A DNA stretch of 64,000 bases from Lachnospiraceae bacterium MD308 (GCA_010206225.2 VIQU02000015.1:1-64000), one strand, 5' to 3'. Numbered from the stretch's first letter, positions 1 through 8,284 are shown. Translations and numbers: made by a program. Notes: generated by a model not told the origin, from the sequence alone.

Positions 1-2
1 CC

Positions 3-104
3 ATGTTATCTGTATGCCAAGAAGATTGTCCTTACTGGCATTTGGCGAATAATTACATTTTACATTTTCAAGATGGACGTTCACTGCCAAAGCACTGCAA
101 TTAA
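3..104 (+). CDS. C-terminal end of an unidentified protein (partial or very short ORF)
   Basis: An open frame runs from the window edge to a TAA at 102-104. It encodes about 33 residues, ending in SLPKHCN and containing CQEDCPYWH. An ATG sits at base 3, but I cannot tell whether this is the true start or an internal methionine of a gene beginning upstream. I recognise no family. The next ORF begins about 50 bases further on the same strand, so the two may share a transcript. Confidence 0.3.
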   Translation: MLSVCQEDCPYWHLANNYILHFQDGRSLPKHCN

Positions 105-152
105 TTGAGAAACATTACTAATCTAATAAATTTGAGAAAGGAAATGGAAACT

Positions 153-338
153 ATGAATATTTTGCAAAAAAGCTATGATTCTGAAGGTATATTAGGAGCA
201 GGAAATATTGCAGTTGGATGGATTAATTATTTCGACTGCGGAAAGCCGCTTCCGGGAGAATATGTTTTTGAAGTCAAAGCCCGCGGCTGGCAGTCAGTGA
301 ACGTTATTACAGCAGTAAAAACAATCACAATACCTTAG
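153..338 (+). CDS. Small uncharacterised protein (61 aa)
   Basis: The ORF track opens at a TTG (105), but the ATG at 153 is better because GAGAAAGGAA lies just upstream. The product is 61 residues (MNILQKSYDS...), hydrophilic to mixed, with no signal peptide or membrane segment. It contains GAGNIAVGWINYF and a C-terminal half rich in beta-branched residues, suggesting a small beta-rich fold. The next gene follows after 14 bases with its own AGGGGAGGA site, so the two are probably co-transcribed. Family not recognised; function unknown. Confidence 0.55.
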   Translation: MNILQKSYDSEGILGAGNIAVGWINYFDCGKPLPGEYVFEVKARGWQSVNVITAVKTITIP

Positions 339-352
339 GGGAGGATATCAGT

Positions 353-952
353 ATGACTATTGGCAGTATTACTCTAGGTGGAGCCGGAAGATTCGGCTAT
401 CAGACACAACAATATACGTCGGGGAAAGCGTCAGGAATGTCTCTCAGGAACCGCTATTATTTTGGGCATGCAGGTATTTATTCGGACAGACCAATACATG
501 TATACAAAGATGCCTTATATACCACAGGTGGCGGAGACAACGGGCAGGAGCTGCATCTTAATTATGATGAAAGTTCAACGGAAGAAAACCCCGTGATAAA
601 AGCATGGGGAGTAGATTCAAGAGGGAAGGAATATGAGGAACTGATCTATGTCAATCAGGTAGATCCCCGCAATGCGACGATAGCGGAGATGAAGGCTCTG
701 GAAGCCCACCTGAAGAAGCAGGGAGACAGTGTGCTTACAGCTCAGATTCCACGAGTTGGAGGCGGAAATTTTATCGGGGAAGCTTTGAGTGGATTTGACG
801 TACATGAAAAGATTAATTTTATCCAGCTTTTTAATGAGGTGGCGGATAAGGCGATGGAACCGGACAATGCAGCAGGTCTCCGCCTTGATGCAGACCGGTT
901 TCTGTATCTGTGGATGAATAAAGAGAAGGAATTGATTGAAGGGCTGTCATAG
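353..952 (+). CDS. Uncharacterised Lachnospiraceae-type protein (199 aa)
   Basis: The ATG is preceded by TAGGGGAGGATATCAGT. The 199-residue product has a glycine-rich N-terminus (GSITLGGAGRFGYQ), a central charged stretch containing WGVDSRGKEYEE and VDPRNATIAEMKALEAHLKK, and an acidic helical C-terminus. There is no signal peptide or transmembrane segment. From memory, proteins with the block 'VD.NG..YE....VDP.N.T..EM.ALE.H' form a large uncharacterised paralogous family in Lachnospiraceae; I cannot search to confirm this. It follows the 61-aa ORF by 14 bases. No function is assigned. Confidence 0.6.
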   Translation: MTIGSITLGGAGRFGYQTQQYTSGKASGMSLRNRYYFGHAGIYSDRPIHVYKDALYTTGGGDNGQELHLNYDESSTEENPVIKAWGVDSRGKEYEELIYVNQVDPRNATIAEMKALEAHLKKQGDSVLTAQIPRVGGGNFIGEALSGFDVHEKINFIQLFNEVADKAMEPDNAAGLRLDADRFLYLWMNKEKELIEGLS

Positions 953-1008
953 GTTTTTATGATGGGAGCTCTCTGCAAAGCGGTATACTAAAGGTGCTGA
1001 ATAAAGTT

Positions 1009-1395
1009 TTAGGGGGATTGAAGTTTATAAAGCTCGTTCGACAGACTGAATTTCAACCTCTTAGTGTACCGCTTATTGTTTCCGTCGCTTTTTGATGAGG
1101 ATGCAGGACAGCCAACATTTTTGTAAGAGGTTGCCTCGGCTTGTACTTTTTCAATATGATAATATACACGCACTAAACGTTTACCCACTTGTTTTTTATA
1201 ATCGGTAATGTATCCTTTTTCAATGAGTTTATATAAGGCTGGATACATGGAGCCTTCCGGAACAACCAAATAGCCATCAGAGAGAGTTTGGATCAACTGG
1301 GATAATTGATAACCATAGCAATCTGCTTTCTCATTTAAAATGTGAAGCAACAGCATTTCAAGTGCTCCTTTTTTGAAATTGTTTTGTGTGCGCAT
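1009..1395 (-). CDS. PadR family transcriptional regulator with aberrant C-terminus
   Basis: Residues 1 to about 85 are a typical PadR winged-helix domain: KKGALEMLLLHIL, YGYQLSQLI, VPEGSMYPALYKLIEKGYI, and the wing VGKRLVRVYYHIEK. Family members then continue with a helix that dimerises. Here the sequence changes abruptly to VQAEATSYKNVGCPASSS and a basic tail unlike any PadR tail I know. This suggests a deletion, insertion or frameshift that replaced the dimerisation helix. The DNA-binding half looks intact, but the protein may not dimerise. No partner gene remains beside it; the 400 bases upstream hold only a gene remnant. Confidence 0.6.
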   Translation of the reverse strand: MRTQNNFKKGALEMLLLHILNEKADCYGYQLSQLIQTLSDGYLVVPEGSMYPALYKLIEKGYITDYKKQVGKRLVRVYYHIEKVQAEATSYKNVGCPASSSKSDGNNKRYTKRLKFSLSNELYKLQSP

Positions 1396-1619
1396 ATAGA
1401 CCGGTCTCCATTTCTCTTGTTCCTTATTATATACGGGGTGTTTCCATTAACTATATAATTTATTGGAAAACTGGCCTGGTCAGCTTAAGCATGTGAGTGT
1501 ACATAAATTGAAAGTCTGGAAGGAGACATCCCATGTTACCCGCAGAATTTACATAAGATTTAGCATATTGAAACTTCTATGCCAAGGACTGATGTTTTTT
1601 GTCGATGATATATAGATAT

Positions 1620-1761
1620 TCCTGTATCCAAAATCAGGAAATGTAGGGTTAGATCTTCCAAATGTACAAATTACTTTGGAAAATATGAAAATAGTGTTTT
1701 ATAAGTGGAATCCAGAGGGAATTTTGAGCAGTGGTTAGAAGAAAATAAGAAAGAACAGTAG
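1620..1761 (+). pseudogene. Decayed gene remnant with frameshift
   Basis: No intact ORF exists between 1396 and 1829. One frame reads KSGNVGLDLPNVQITLENM...WNPEG and then hits a stop. A one-base shift continues the sense as FEQWLEENKKEQ before TAG at 1759-1761. Protein-like composition in two adjacent frames followed immediately by a terminator hairpin indicates the 3' end of a broken gene. The family is not identifiable. The remaining bases 1396-1619 show nothing else I can support. Confidence 0.35.
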
Positions 1762-1790
1762 AGAATAACAGAAAATTACATAGACGGAAT

Positions 1791-1825
1791 GAAAGGCATA
1801 TGCAGCGGAGCACATGCCTTTTCTT
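1791..1825. terminator. Bidirectional stem-loop terminator
   Basis: AAAGGCATATGC and GCACATGCCTTT form an inverted repeat around a short loop, followed by TTCTTTT on the + strand and with an A-rich 5' flank for the other strand. It lies between the decayed remnant (+) and the 3' end of the Uma2 gene (-), so it can end transcription from both sides. Confidence 0.6.
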
Positions 1826-1829
1826 TTGG

Positions 1830-2393
1830 CTAAATATTCAGCAAACCGGCAATATCAGAGAAATTGATGTACAAATCATCATAGATATTAACCTTAATTG
1901 TAGAATCAAAGGAATATTGAACATTGAGCATATTTCTCTCAAAATAGTTAACCGTCACAGTCTTACGGCGTGGATCTACAATCCAATATTCACGGACTTC
2001 AGCATTTTTGTAGTAATAGAGTTTGCGGATATAATCATCTGACGGATTCCCTGGGGAAACAATCTCAATGATGAAGTCTGGGGCACCATTGCAGCGCTTA
2101 CCATCTAGCTTGTCCTTATCACACACAATCATGATGTCAGGCTGGACAATGGTAAGCAGCTCCGTAGAAAGCTTCACATCGAATGGAGCCGGGAATACTT
2201 GGCATCCTCCGCCCTTCTTCCGTATATGATTGCGGATAGAGACAAGCAGTTCTGTGAGAATAGTCTGGTGATCTTGTGATGGACTGGCCATGTAATAAAT
2301 CTGTCCGTCAAAGACTTCTGCTCTTGTATCCTCCGGGAGTGCTTCATATTCTTCCAGAGTGGTAATGATAGGTTGTGGTTGTAATGCTGACAT
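1830..2393 (-). CDS. Uma2 family (DUF820) restriction-endonuclease-fold protein
   Basis: The 187-residue product matches the Uma2/DUF820 family, a PD-(D/E)XK nuclease fold. It has the N-terminal TLEEYEALPED.RAEVFDGQIYYM block, a central VQPDIMIVCD (acidic metal ligand), and PDFIIEIVSPGN followed by KLYYYKNAEVREYWIVDP, where the E and following K supply the nuclease signature. The family is abundant in cyanobacteria and scattered in Firmicutes; its biological role is unknown. It lies 20 bases downstream of the small XRE regulator on the same strand, probably a two-gene operon with an internal CTTCCTTTC (reverse) ribosome site. Confidence 0.85.
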   Translation of the reverse strand: MSALQPQPIITTLEEYEALPEDTRAEVFDGQIYYMASPSQDHQTILTELLVSIRNHIRKKGGGCQVFPAPFDVKLSTELLTIVQPDIMIVCDKDKLDGKRCNGAPDFIIEIVSPGNPSDDYIRKLYYYKNAEVREYWIVDPRRKTVTVNYFERNMLNVQYSFDSTIKVNIYDDLYINFSDIAGLLNI

Positions 2394-2413
2394 GGCAACA
2401 CTTCCTTTCCGAA

Positions 2414-2683
2414 TTACTTTTTGCTTAATTCATCAGCGAGTACTCCACTGATATGCATAATTTCTCCCCTTTCTGAACTAGTGTCAGGTACATGCTCCAT
2501 GATATCACCAGGTTGGCAATTAAAAGCTGTACATATACGGTCTAAGACTTTAGGGGAAATACCTTCCCCTTTACCCATTGCTGCTATTGTTGTAGGAGAT
2601 GCTTTGATTAATATACGGAAATTTTCTTTAGTCATTTTTTTGTCTATTAGTAATTTCCATAGTTTGTCATAAGAAAAAGCCAT
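2414..2683 (-). CDS. XRE family (Cro/CI) transcriptional regulator
   Basis: The ORF track starts too far upstream. The ATG at 2683 has GAAAGGAAGTGAGCAA before it and gives 89 residues: MAFSYDKLWKLLIDKKMTKE... Helix-turn-helix residues span about 15-65 (KENFRILIKASPTTIAAMGKGEGISPKVLDRICTAF). The short C-terminal tail is acidic. It is co-oriented with, and 20 bases upstream of, the Uma2 gene. Its promoter (TTGCAT-17-TATAAT) lies within AT-rich inverted repeats that are good candidates for autoregulatory operators. The Uma2 pairing suggests a mobile or addiction-like module, but that is inference. Confidence 0.85.
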   Translation of the reverse strand: MAFSYDKLWKLLIDKKMTKENFRILIKASPTTIAAMGKGEGISPKVLDRICTAFNCQPGDIMEHVPDTSSERGEIMHISGVLADELSKK

Positions 2684-2708
2684 TTGCTCACTTCCTTTCG
2701 GTAATTGT

Positions 2709-2737
2709 ATTATAGTGGATGCTTCTATATAATGCAA
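2709..2737 (-). promoter_or_regulatory. Promoter of the XRE-uma2 pair
   Basis: On the minus strand, TTGCAT and TATAAT are separated by exactly 17 bases and lie about 25 bases before the XRE ribosome site. The element is flanked by imperfect inverted copies of ATTG(C/T)ATTATA, so a repressor dimer could cover it. Confidence 0.6.
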
Positions 2738-2757
2738 TAATAAATCTACAAAAAAAT

Positions 2758-2807
2758 ATAGATAATCTATAAAAAGCATACTTATTCTACATAATAATAT
2801 AGAATAA
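2758..2807. repeat. AT-rich palindromes upstream of the XRE gene
   Basis: ATAGATAATCTAT (2758-2770) is a perfect palindrome. TTATTCTA (2782-2789) and TAGAATAA (2800-2807) form a second inverted repeat. Both sit upstream of the XRE promoter, and they may be operator sites for the adjacent XRE protein. Confidence 0.4.
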
Positions 2808-2943
2808 ATACATAAAGATAAAGAAAAACGAAACCGGGAAAGCCGAAAGCACTTGAAACTATGAATCATATCACTGTGAGCCGCCCGCGAGCAGGCAATA
2901 GCCAGGAAGATGCTCATGGGGTTGCATGAAAGGAGAACACGTC

Positions 2944-3093
2944 ATGACGGAGAGAATGATTGAGAACAGAGTTAAAAAGCTGCAGACTATTGAAGCGAAA
3001 ATGAAAGAGCTGGAAGCCCAGACGGAGAAATTGAAAGCCGAGATTAAGGCAGATTTAGAGGGAAAAGGAGTCGATGAATCAAACGTGGTGTAA
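2944..3093 (+). CDS. Small coiled-coil protein (49 aa), likely truncated mobile-element gene
   Basis: AAAGGAGAACACGTC precedes the ATG. The 49 residues (MTERMIENRVKKLQTIEAKMKELEAQ...) form a heptad-rich helix ending KADLEGKGVDESNVV. From memory, longer proteins with this N-terminus and the 'M..KGVDE' turn occur in Firmicute integrative elements and prophages, where the chain continues with a DNA-associated domain; here it stops early. The 35 codons upstream (2822-2929, no start codon) form another protein-like scrap ending QEDAHGVA. Together they look like debris of a mobile element. Confidence 0.5.
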   Translation: MTERMIENRVKKLQTIEAKMKELEAQTEKLKAEIKADLEGKGVDESNVV

Positions 3094-3230
3094 AATACCA
3101 GAATGTGATATATGAAAGTCTTGTAAATACTGGAAATATTGGCTGTCTGAGAAAAATATATATTGTTCCATGAGAATAATGTATAATATATTTTAACAGA
3201 GTTATTATGCGAAAAAGGGAGGCGTTTGAT

Positions 3231-3917
3231 TTGCAGAAACTGTTACTTCTTGAAGACGATATTAGTCTGATTGACGGTCTGACATATTCTCTGAAGAAAA
3301 ATGGATTCGATGTAGATGTTGCCAGAACGATAAAGGAGGCAGAAAAACGGATTGCGAAGAGCAGCGATTTTGATATCCTTCTTTTTGATGTGACACTGCC
3401 GGATGGGAATGGATTTACCTTGTGTGAGAAGCTCAGGGAATCTGGAAACCAGGTTCCTATCATTTTCCTGACGGCATCCGATGAGGAAACAAGCGTAATT
3501 CGTGGTCTTGACTGCGGAGGGGATGATTATATTACAAAACCGTTCAGGCTTGGAGAATTGTGTTCCCGTATCCGCGCGCTACTGCGGCGCAGTAATAGGA
3601 AGAATGAGGAAGGGAATATCCTGCGTTCGGGTGATCTGACGGTAAACCTTGCAGAAGGGAAAGTATTCTTAGGAGATAAATTGGCAGAGTTTACAGGGGC
3701 AGAATACAGGCTTCTCTGTCTGCTGCTGCAAAACAGCGGGAGTGTTCTTACCCGTGGGATGATTCTGGACAAACTGTGGGACGGCGCAGGGAACTTTGTG
3801 GATAATAACACACTGTCCGTATATATACGCCGCCTGCGTGAAAAACTGGAGAAGAACCCGTCTCGGCCGGAACATCTGAAAACGGTCCGGGGATTTGGAT
3901 ACCAGTGGGAGGAGTGA
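3231..3917 (+). CDS. OmpR/PhoB-type response regulator
   Basis: The preferred start is TTG 3231, eight bases after AAGGGAGG; the ORF track's 3207 start lacks a site. The 228-residue protein has a receiver domain with acidic pocket LLEDD, phosphoacceptor D53 (LLFDVTLPDG), T81 and K103 (YITKPF). A C-terminal winged helix follows (LTVNLAEGKVF ... NNTLSVYIRRLREKLE ... GFGYQWEE). It is followed directly by its histidine kinase and an ABC exporter, so the cell probably uses it to control that exporter in response to a peptide or envelope stress. Confidence 0.92.
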   Translation: MQKLLLLEDDISLIDGLTYSLKKNGFDVDVARTIKEAEKRIAKSSDFDILLFDVTLPDGNGFTLCEKLRESGNQVPIIFLTASDEETSVIRGLDCGGDDYITKPFRLGELCSRIRALLRRSNRKNEEGNILRSGDLTVNLAEGKVFLGDKLAEFTGAEYRLLCLLLQNSGSVLTRGMILDKLWDGAGNFVDNNTLSVYIRRLREKLEKNPSRPEHLKTVRGFGYQWEE

Positions 3918-3922
3918 GAAGT

Positions 3923-5152
3923 TTGAAATTTCTATATGAAAGGCAGACACGAAGGTTTTATCTGTTTCTTGTAGTGATTTGTTTGCTGCAGATCTTCGTT
4001 TTGGGAATCTGCGGCATTTTTCAGGCACAGGATATCAGAAGAATTCTTATAAAACGCGAGCTTGCGGCAGCTTCTTATTTGTTGGAACAGGAAGTTTCAC
4101 CTGCGCTGGTAGTTTCTGCGTGGAATCATGTGGAGGTAACGGAAGAAGGGAAACAACTGTTGGAAACCATCGGACATACAGAACATACGCAGAGTTATTT
4201 ACTGCTGCCCGCAGAACAAACGTCTGTTTGGTGGATTGCAGCGCTGCTTTCTGCAGGTCTGGTGTTTGCGATTATGGTGTTGGGCGGTACGGGATTGTTT
4301 TTGCGAAGAAGAGAGCAGATGTATGAGAGTATAGAAACGGTGATTGCAGAGTATGACCAGAACCGGTTTGAAAACCATCTGCCCGCAGGAGAAACAGGGG
4401 CAATTTTCCAGTTGTTTGGCAGTATTGAACAGCTTGCTATGTCGCTGCAGGCAAAGAGTGAGATGGAACATAAAGCAAAGATGTTTTTAAGAGATATGAT
4501 ATCGAATATTTCACATCAGCTAAAAACGCCTCTTGCAGCTCTAAATATGTATATGGAGATCATAAAGGAGGAGCCGGAGAATGAAGAAACGGTGGAGATT
4601 TTTTCTCGGAAATCCATGAAATCTCTGGAACGGATGGAGCAGTTAATACAGTCTCTTTTAAAAATGGCGCGTCTGGATACTGGGAATATAGTTTTTGAAA
4701 AACGGGAGTGTTTTGCTGCAGAAGTCGCAGGGCAGGCAGTGAACGATCTGCTGGAACGCGCGAAGCAGGAGGGAAAAGAGATTTTGATAGACGGCAGGCC
4801 AGAGGAGAGACTGCTCTGCGATCAGGAGTGGACGAAAGAGGCGGTTGGGAATCTTATAAAAAATGCGCTCGATCATACGGAAACAGGAGATGTTATCCGT
4901 GTATCGTGGAAAAGAACCCCTGCAGTTTTTCGCATGACAGTAGAAGATAACGGGTCAGGCATTGCGCAGGAGGACATCCATCATATTTTTAAACAGTTTT
5001 ATCGGAGCCGGTCTTCCAGTGACCGGCAGGGGACAGGGCTTGGTCTTTCACTGGCGAAGTCAATTGTGGAAGGTCAGGGAGGTAATCTGTCTGTGGAGAG
5101 CAGGCTGGGAGAGGGGAGTGTATTCTGGCTGACCTTTCTTACGAATCTGTAA
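3923..5152 (+). CDS. Membrane sensor histidine kinase
   Basis: TTG 3923 follows GGGAGGAG by eight bases and overlaps the regulator's stop region. Two membrane helices (about 12-33 and 103-127) bracket a roughly 70-residue extracytoplasmic loop, so this is not an intramembrane-sensing BceS-type kinase. The HisKA phosphohistidine is H198 (ISNISHQLKTPLAAL). The catalytic domain carries the N box (NLIKNALDHT), G1 (VEDNGSGI) and G2 (GTGLGLSLAK). It pairs with the upstream response regulator and is followed by an ABC ATPase and permease. The inducing signal cannot be read from sequence. Confidence 0.92.
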   Translation: MKFLYERQTRRFYLFLVVICLLQIFVLGICGIFQAQDIRRILIKRELAAASYLLEQEVSPALVVSAWNHVEVTEEGKQLLETIGHTEHTQSYLLLPAEQTSVWWIAALLSAGLVFAIMVLGGTGLFLRRREQMYESIETVIAEYDQNRFENHLPAGETGAIFQLFGSIEQLAMSLQAKSEMEHKAKMFLRDMISNISHQLKTPLAALNMYMEIIKEEPENEETVEIFSRKSMKSLERMEQLIQSLLKMARLDTGNIVFEKRECFAAEVAGQAVNDLLERAKQEGKEILIDGRPEERLLCDQEWTKEAVGNLIKNALDHTETGDVIRVSWKRTPAVFRMTVEDNGSGIAQEDIHHIFKQFYRSRSSSDRQGTGLGLSLAKSIVEGQGGNLSVESRLGEGSVFWLTFLTNL

Positions 5153-5184
5153 GCTTCCATTCACCGGAATGTAAGGTTAAGATG

Positions 5185-5216
5185 CTATTCTTTTTTGTAC
5201 ATCCAAAAAAGAATAG
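5185..5216. repeat. Perfect inverted repeat between kinase and ABC genes
   Basis: CTATTCTTTTTTG, a six-base loop, and CAAAAAAGAATAG make a 13-bp perfect stem ending 22 bases before the ATPase start. There is no run of T after it on the + strand, so it is not a standard terminator. A binding site for the cognate response regulator or an mRNA-processing hairpin are both possible. Confidence 0.5.
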
Positions 5217-5237
5217 TTGAGAAAGGCAGGGGATTGT

Positions 5238-5921
5238 ATGGAAATATTAAAAGTAGAAAATCTCTGTAAGGTTTATGGAAGCGGGGAGGCCCGTGTAGAC
5301 GCGTTAAAGAATGTTTCTTTATCCATGCAGAAAGGAGAATTCGGAGCGGTCGTCGGAGCATCCGGTTCTGGGAAAAGCACGCTTCTGAACTGTATTGGCG
5401 GGCTGGATGAGGCAAACTCTGGAAACGTATTTTTAAATGGAAGAAACATATTTGCGATGGGGGAAAATGAACGGACAGTCTTCCGCAGACAGAATATCGG
5501 GTTTATTTTTCAGTCCTTTCATCTGATTCCAGAGCTTGATGTAGAGCAGAACATTATCTTCCCGCTTCTGTTAGATTACAAGAAACCGAATCAGGAACGG
5601 GTGGATGAGATTTTAGAGGTACTGGGGCTTACGAACAGACGGAAGCATTTGCCGGGACAGCTTTCTGGCGGACAGCAGCAGCGGGTGGCCATAGGGCGTG
5701 CTTTGATTACGAGGCCGGCGCTGGTCCTGGCGGACGAGCCGACCGGGAATCTGGATTCCCAGAGCAGTCAGGATGTAATGGATCTTTTGTGCAAGGCGTC
5801 ACGGCATTATCAGCAGACTGTTTTAATGATTACCCATAATATGAACCTGACGTCCCAGGCAGACCGGGTGTTCCAGGTTACGGACGGAGAGCTTAGTGAG
5901 CTGGGAGGTGTGTCGGATTGA
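5238..5921 (+). CDS. ABC transporter ATP-binding protein (MacB/LolD type)
   Basis: The ATG at 5238 ([14 protein letters not shown]) matches family N-termini; the ORF track adds seven spurious residues. The 227-residue ATPase has Walker A (GASGSGKST, about 40-48), the Q-loop ([14 protein letters not shown]), the signature [15 protein letters not shown], Walker B (LVLADEPT) and the H-loop (MITHNM). This subfamily works with FtsX-like permeases to export or dislodge peptides, lipoproteins or antibiotics rather than import nutrients. Its stop overlaps the start of the permease, so translation is coupled. Confidence 0.93.
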   Translation: MEILKVENLCKVYGSGEARVDALKNVSLSMQKGEFGAVVGASGSGKSTLLNCIGGLDEANSGNVFLNGRNIFAMGENERTVFRRQNIGFIFQSFHLIPELDVEQNIIFPLLLDYKKPNQERVDEILEVLGLTNRRKHLPGQLSGGQQQRVAIGRALITRPALVLADEPTGNLDSQSSQDVMDLLCKASRHYQQTVLMITHNMNLTSQADRVFQVTDGELSELGGVSD

Positions 5922-8284
5922 AGCATTATCTGGATTTGATACAAATATCGGCGAAACAGCATAAGAAACAGAACCGGATGACCAGGCTCTGCATCGTGCT
6001 GGCAGTGTTTCTGGTCACGGTGATCTTTGGGATGGCGGATATGGAGATTCGTTCCCAGATGATACAGGCGGTTAAGAGCGATGGAAGCTGGCATGCAGGT
6101 TTTTTGGTGGATGAAGAACAGGGAGCGCTTTTGAAAGCACGGCCGGAGGTGGAACATATCGCGCGGTATGGGGTGCTGAATTATCATCTGCGAGACGGTT
6201 ATCGGATTGAGGGAATCGAGACGGCAATCTGTGGGTTTGACAAAGAGCTTTTGGAAATGTTTCCAGCAGCGGAGCTTACAGAGGGAACATTTCCGGAAAA
6301 TACCGAAGAGGCAGTTCTGAATGAGAGTGCAAAGGCCCGGCTGGGCGTGCAGGTGGGAGATACTGTCAGCATGGCAACTCCTCAGGGGGAGATGAAGCAG
6401 TATCATATTACCGGGATTACGAAAGATACGGCATTAGAGGCAGAGCATGACGCGTTTGGTATGTATCTGAATACGGACGGATTTTCTGCATTGCGGCCGG
6501 AAGAAACTAAATCGGCACAGGAAGTGCTTTATTATGTGGAGTTTCGGAAGTTTTGTAATATCCAGAAAGCAATCCGTGAGATCAGCGCGCAGTTTGGCCT
6601 GAAAGAGGAACAGGTGCGTCAGAATGTAAAGGTTCTTATGCTAATGTTTCAGAGCCAAGATACCTACATCCTGCAGCTATATTTTGTGGCGGCAGTTTTG
6701 GCGGCGTTAGTCGTGATTGCAGGAATCTTTATGATTACAGCAAGTATGAACAGTAATATCGCACGGCGGACAGAATTCTTTGGTATGATGAGATGCCTTG
6801 GAGCAACCGGAAAGCAAGTGATCCGATTTGTGCGAAGAGAAGCGCTCAGCTGGTGCAGGACGGCCATTCCAGCGGGCATTATTGCGGGGATTTGTATGGT
6901 ATGGGTTCTTTGTGGAATGCTGCGTTGTCTAAGCCCGGGGCTTTTTGAAGGGTTGCCGGTGTTCGGAGTCAGTTATATAGCGGTCGCAGCCGGAATGATC
7001 GTGGGATTCGTTACTGTACTTCTGGCTGCAAGGTCTCCGGCTAAGCGTGCCGCGAAAGTGTCTCCGTTAACAGCAGTTTCCGGAAATGCAGGAACCGTGC
7101 AGGCAGTGAAAAGGACGGCAAATACACGGATTTTTAAAGTGGATATGGCGTTGGGGGTTCATCATGCTTCTGGAAGTAAGAAGAATTTCCTTTTGGTAAC
7201 AGGTTCTTTTGCATTCAGCATTATTCTGTTCCTTGCATTTAGCACAGCTATTGATTTTATGCATCATGCGCTTACGCCGCTTCGTGCGTCCGCTCCCGAT
7301 CTTTATATTTATAAGGAAGATTATACTAATCAGATTCCGTCAGGGCTTGATGAAGTAATCAGAAAATACCCGGGCGTGAAGCGTGCATTTGGCAGGGGTT
7401 ATGCAGAGTTTATGATTCCAGGGGAAGGGAGTACGCTTATCGTGATTTCTTATGATGACCAGCAATTTCAGTGGGCAAAGGATTCTCTGATTGAGGGAAA
7501 TCTTCAGGATGCGATAGATGGAAAAGGAATGCTTTCCGTACATCGGGAAGGGAATACATTTGCCGCAGGCAGCAATGTCACGGTATCGGCAGGCGGCAGG
7601 GAGCAGGAAGCTTCCATAGTCGGTATCCTTGGAGATGTTCCGTACAGTTATGGAGTAGACGGTAATACAGACAGTATGACAGGAATGGCAGTCTGTTCGG
7701 AAGAATTGTTCCGGAAACTGACAGGGGAAGACGGGTATGCGGTTCTTGATGTACAGCTTAATCGGGATGCAACGGATTCACAGGTGCAGGAAATCCGCAA
7801 GGTAATGGAACAGGAATGTGGCAGTAGTGTCGCATTTTCTGACAAACGGATCGGAAACAAAGAAACGAAAGGGGCGAGCTATTCGATGTCCGTATTTCTC
7901 TATGGTTTTTTGGCAGTGATTGCTCTGATTGGTTTCTTTAATATCATCAATAACATTGCCATGAGCGTGTCGGCGCGGATGAGGGAGTATGGCGCGATGC
8001 GGGCGATTGGAATGACCGTGCGGCAGTTAAACAGGATGGTATTGGGTGAGACAATGACCTATACGGTCTTTGGTGTTTTTTTAGGATGTGTGATTGGGCT
8101 GCCTCTTAATAAGGTTCTGTTCCAAAACCTTGTGACTTCCAGATGGGGAGATGAATGGAGCGTTCCGGGATGGGAGCTTTTGGTGATTGTGTTCATTATG
8201 CTTGGTTCTGTATGTCTGGCAGTTATGGGGCCGGCGAAGCAGATCAAGAAAATGACGGTGGTGGATACAATAAGCAGGGAGTAA
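5918..8284 (+). CDS. FtsX-type ABC transporter permease
   Basis: The TTG start at 5918 overlaps the ATPase stop (TTGA) and follows GGGAGGTG. The 788-residue protein has an N-terminal anchor helix, a large extracytoplasmic domain, an FtsX-like core (about 240-370, including TASMNSNIARRTEFFGMMRCLGAT), then a second extracytoplasmic domain and a second core (IGFFNIINNIAMSVSARMREYGAMRAIGMT). This duplicated layout is typical of peptide-antibiotic resistance or lipoprotein-handling exporters controlled by a neighbouring two-component system. It ends the RR-HK-ATPase-permease operon. The substrate is unknown. Confidence 0.9.
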   Translation: MKHYLDLIQISAKQHKKQNRMTRLCIVLAVFLVTVIFGMADMEIRSQMIQAVKSDGSWHAGFLVDEEQGALLKARPEVEHIARYGVLNYHLRDGYRIEGIETAICGFDKELLEMFPAAELTEGTFPENTEEAVLNESAKARLGVQVGDTVSMATPQGEMKQYHITGITKDTALEAEHDAFGMYLNTDGFSALRPEETKSAQEVLYYVEFRKFCNIQKAIREISAQFGLKEEQVRQNVKVLMLMFQSQDTYILQLYFVAAVLAALVVIAGIFMITASMNSNIARRTEFFGMMRCLGATGKQVIRFVRREALSWCRTAIPAGIIAGICMVWVLCGMLRCLSPGLFEGLPVFGVSYIAVAAGMIVGFVTVLLAARSPAKRAAKVSPLTAVSGNAGTVQAVKRTANTRIFKVDMALGVHHASGSKKNFLLVTGSFAFSIILFLAFSTAIDFMHHALTPLRASAPDLYIYKEDYTNQIPSGLDEVIRKYPGVKRAFGRGYAEFMIPGEGSTLIVISYDDQQFQWAKDSLIEGNLQDAIDGKGMLSVHREGNTFAAGSNVTVSAGGREQEASIVGILGDVPYSYGVDGNTDSMTGMAVCSEELFRKLTGEDGYAVLDVQLNRDATDSQVQEIRKVMEQECGSSVAFSDKRIGNKETKGASYSMSVFLYGFLAVIALIGFFNIINNIAMSVSARMREYGAMRAIGMTVRQLNRMVLGETMTYTVFGVFLGCVIGLPLNKVLFQNLVTSRWGDEWSVPGWELLVIVFIMLGSVCLAVMGPAKQIKKMTVVDTISRE

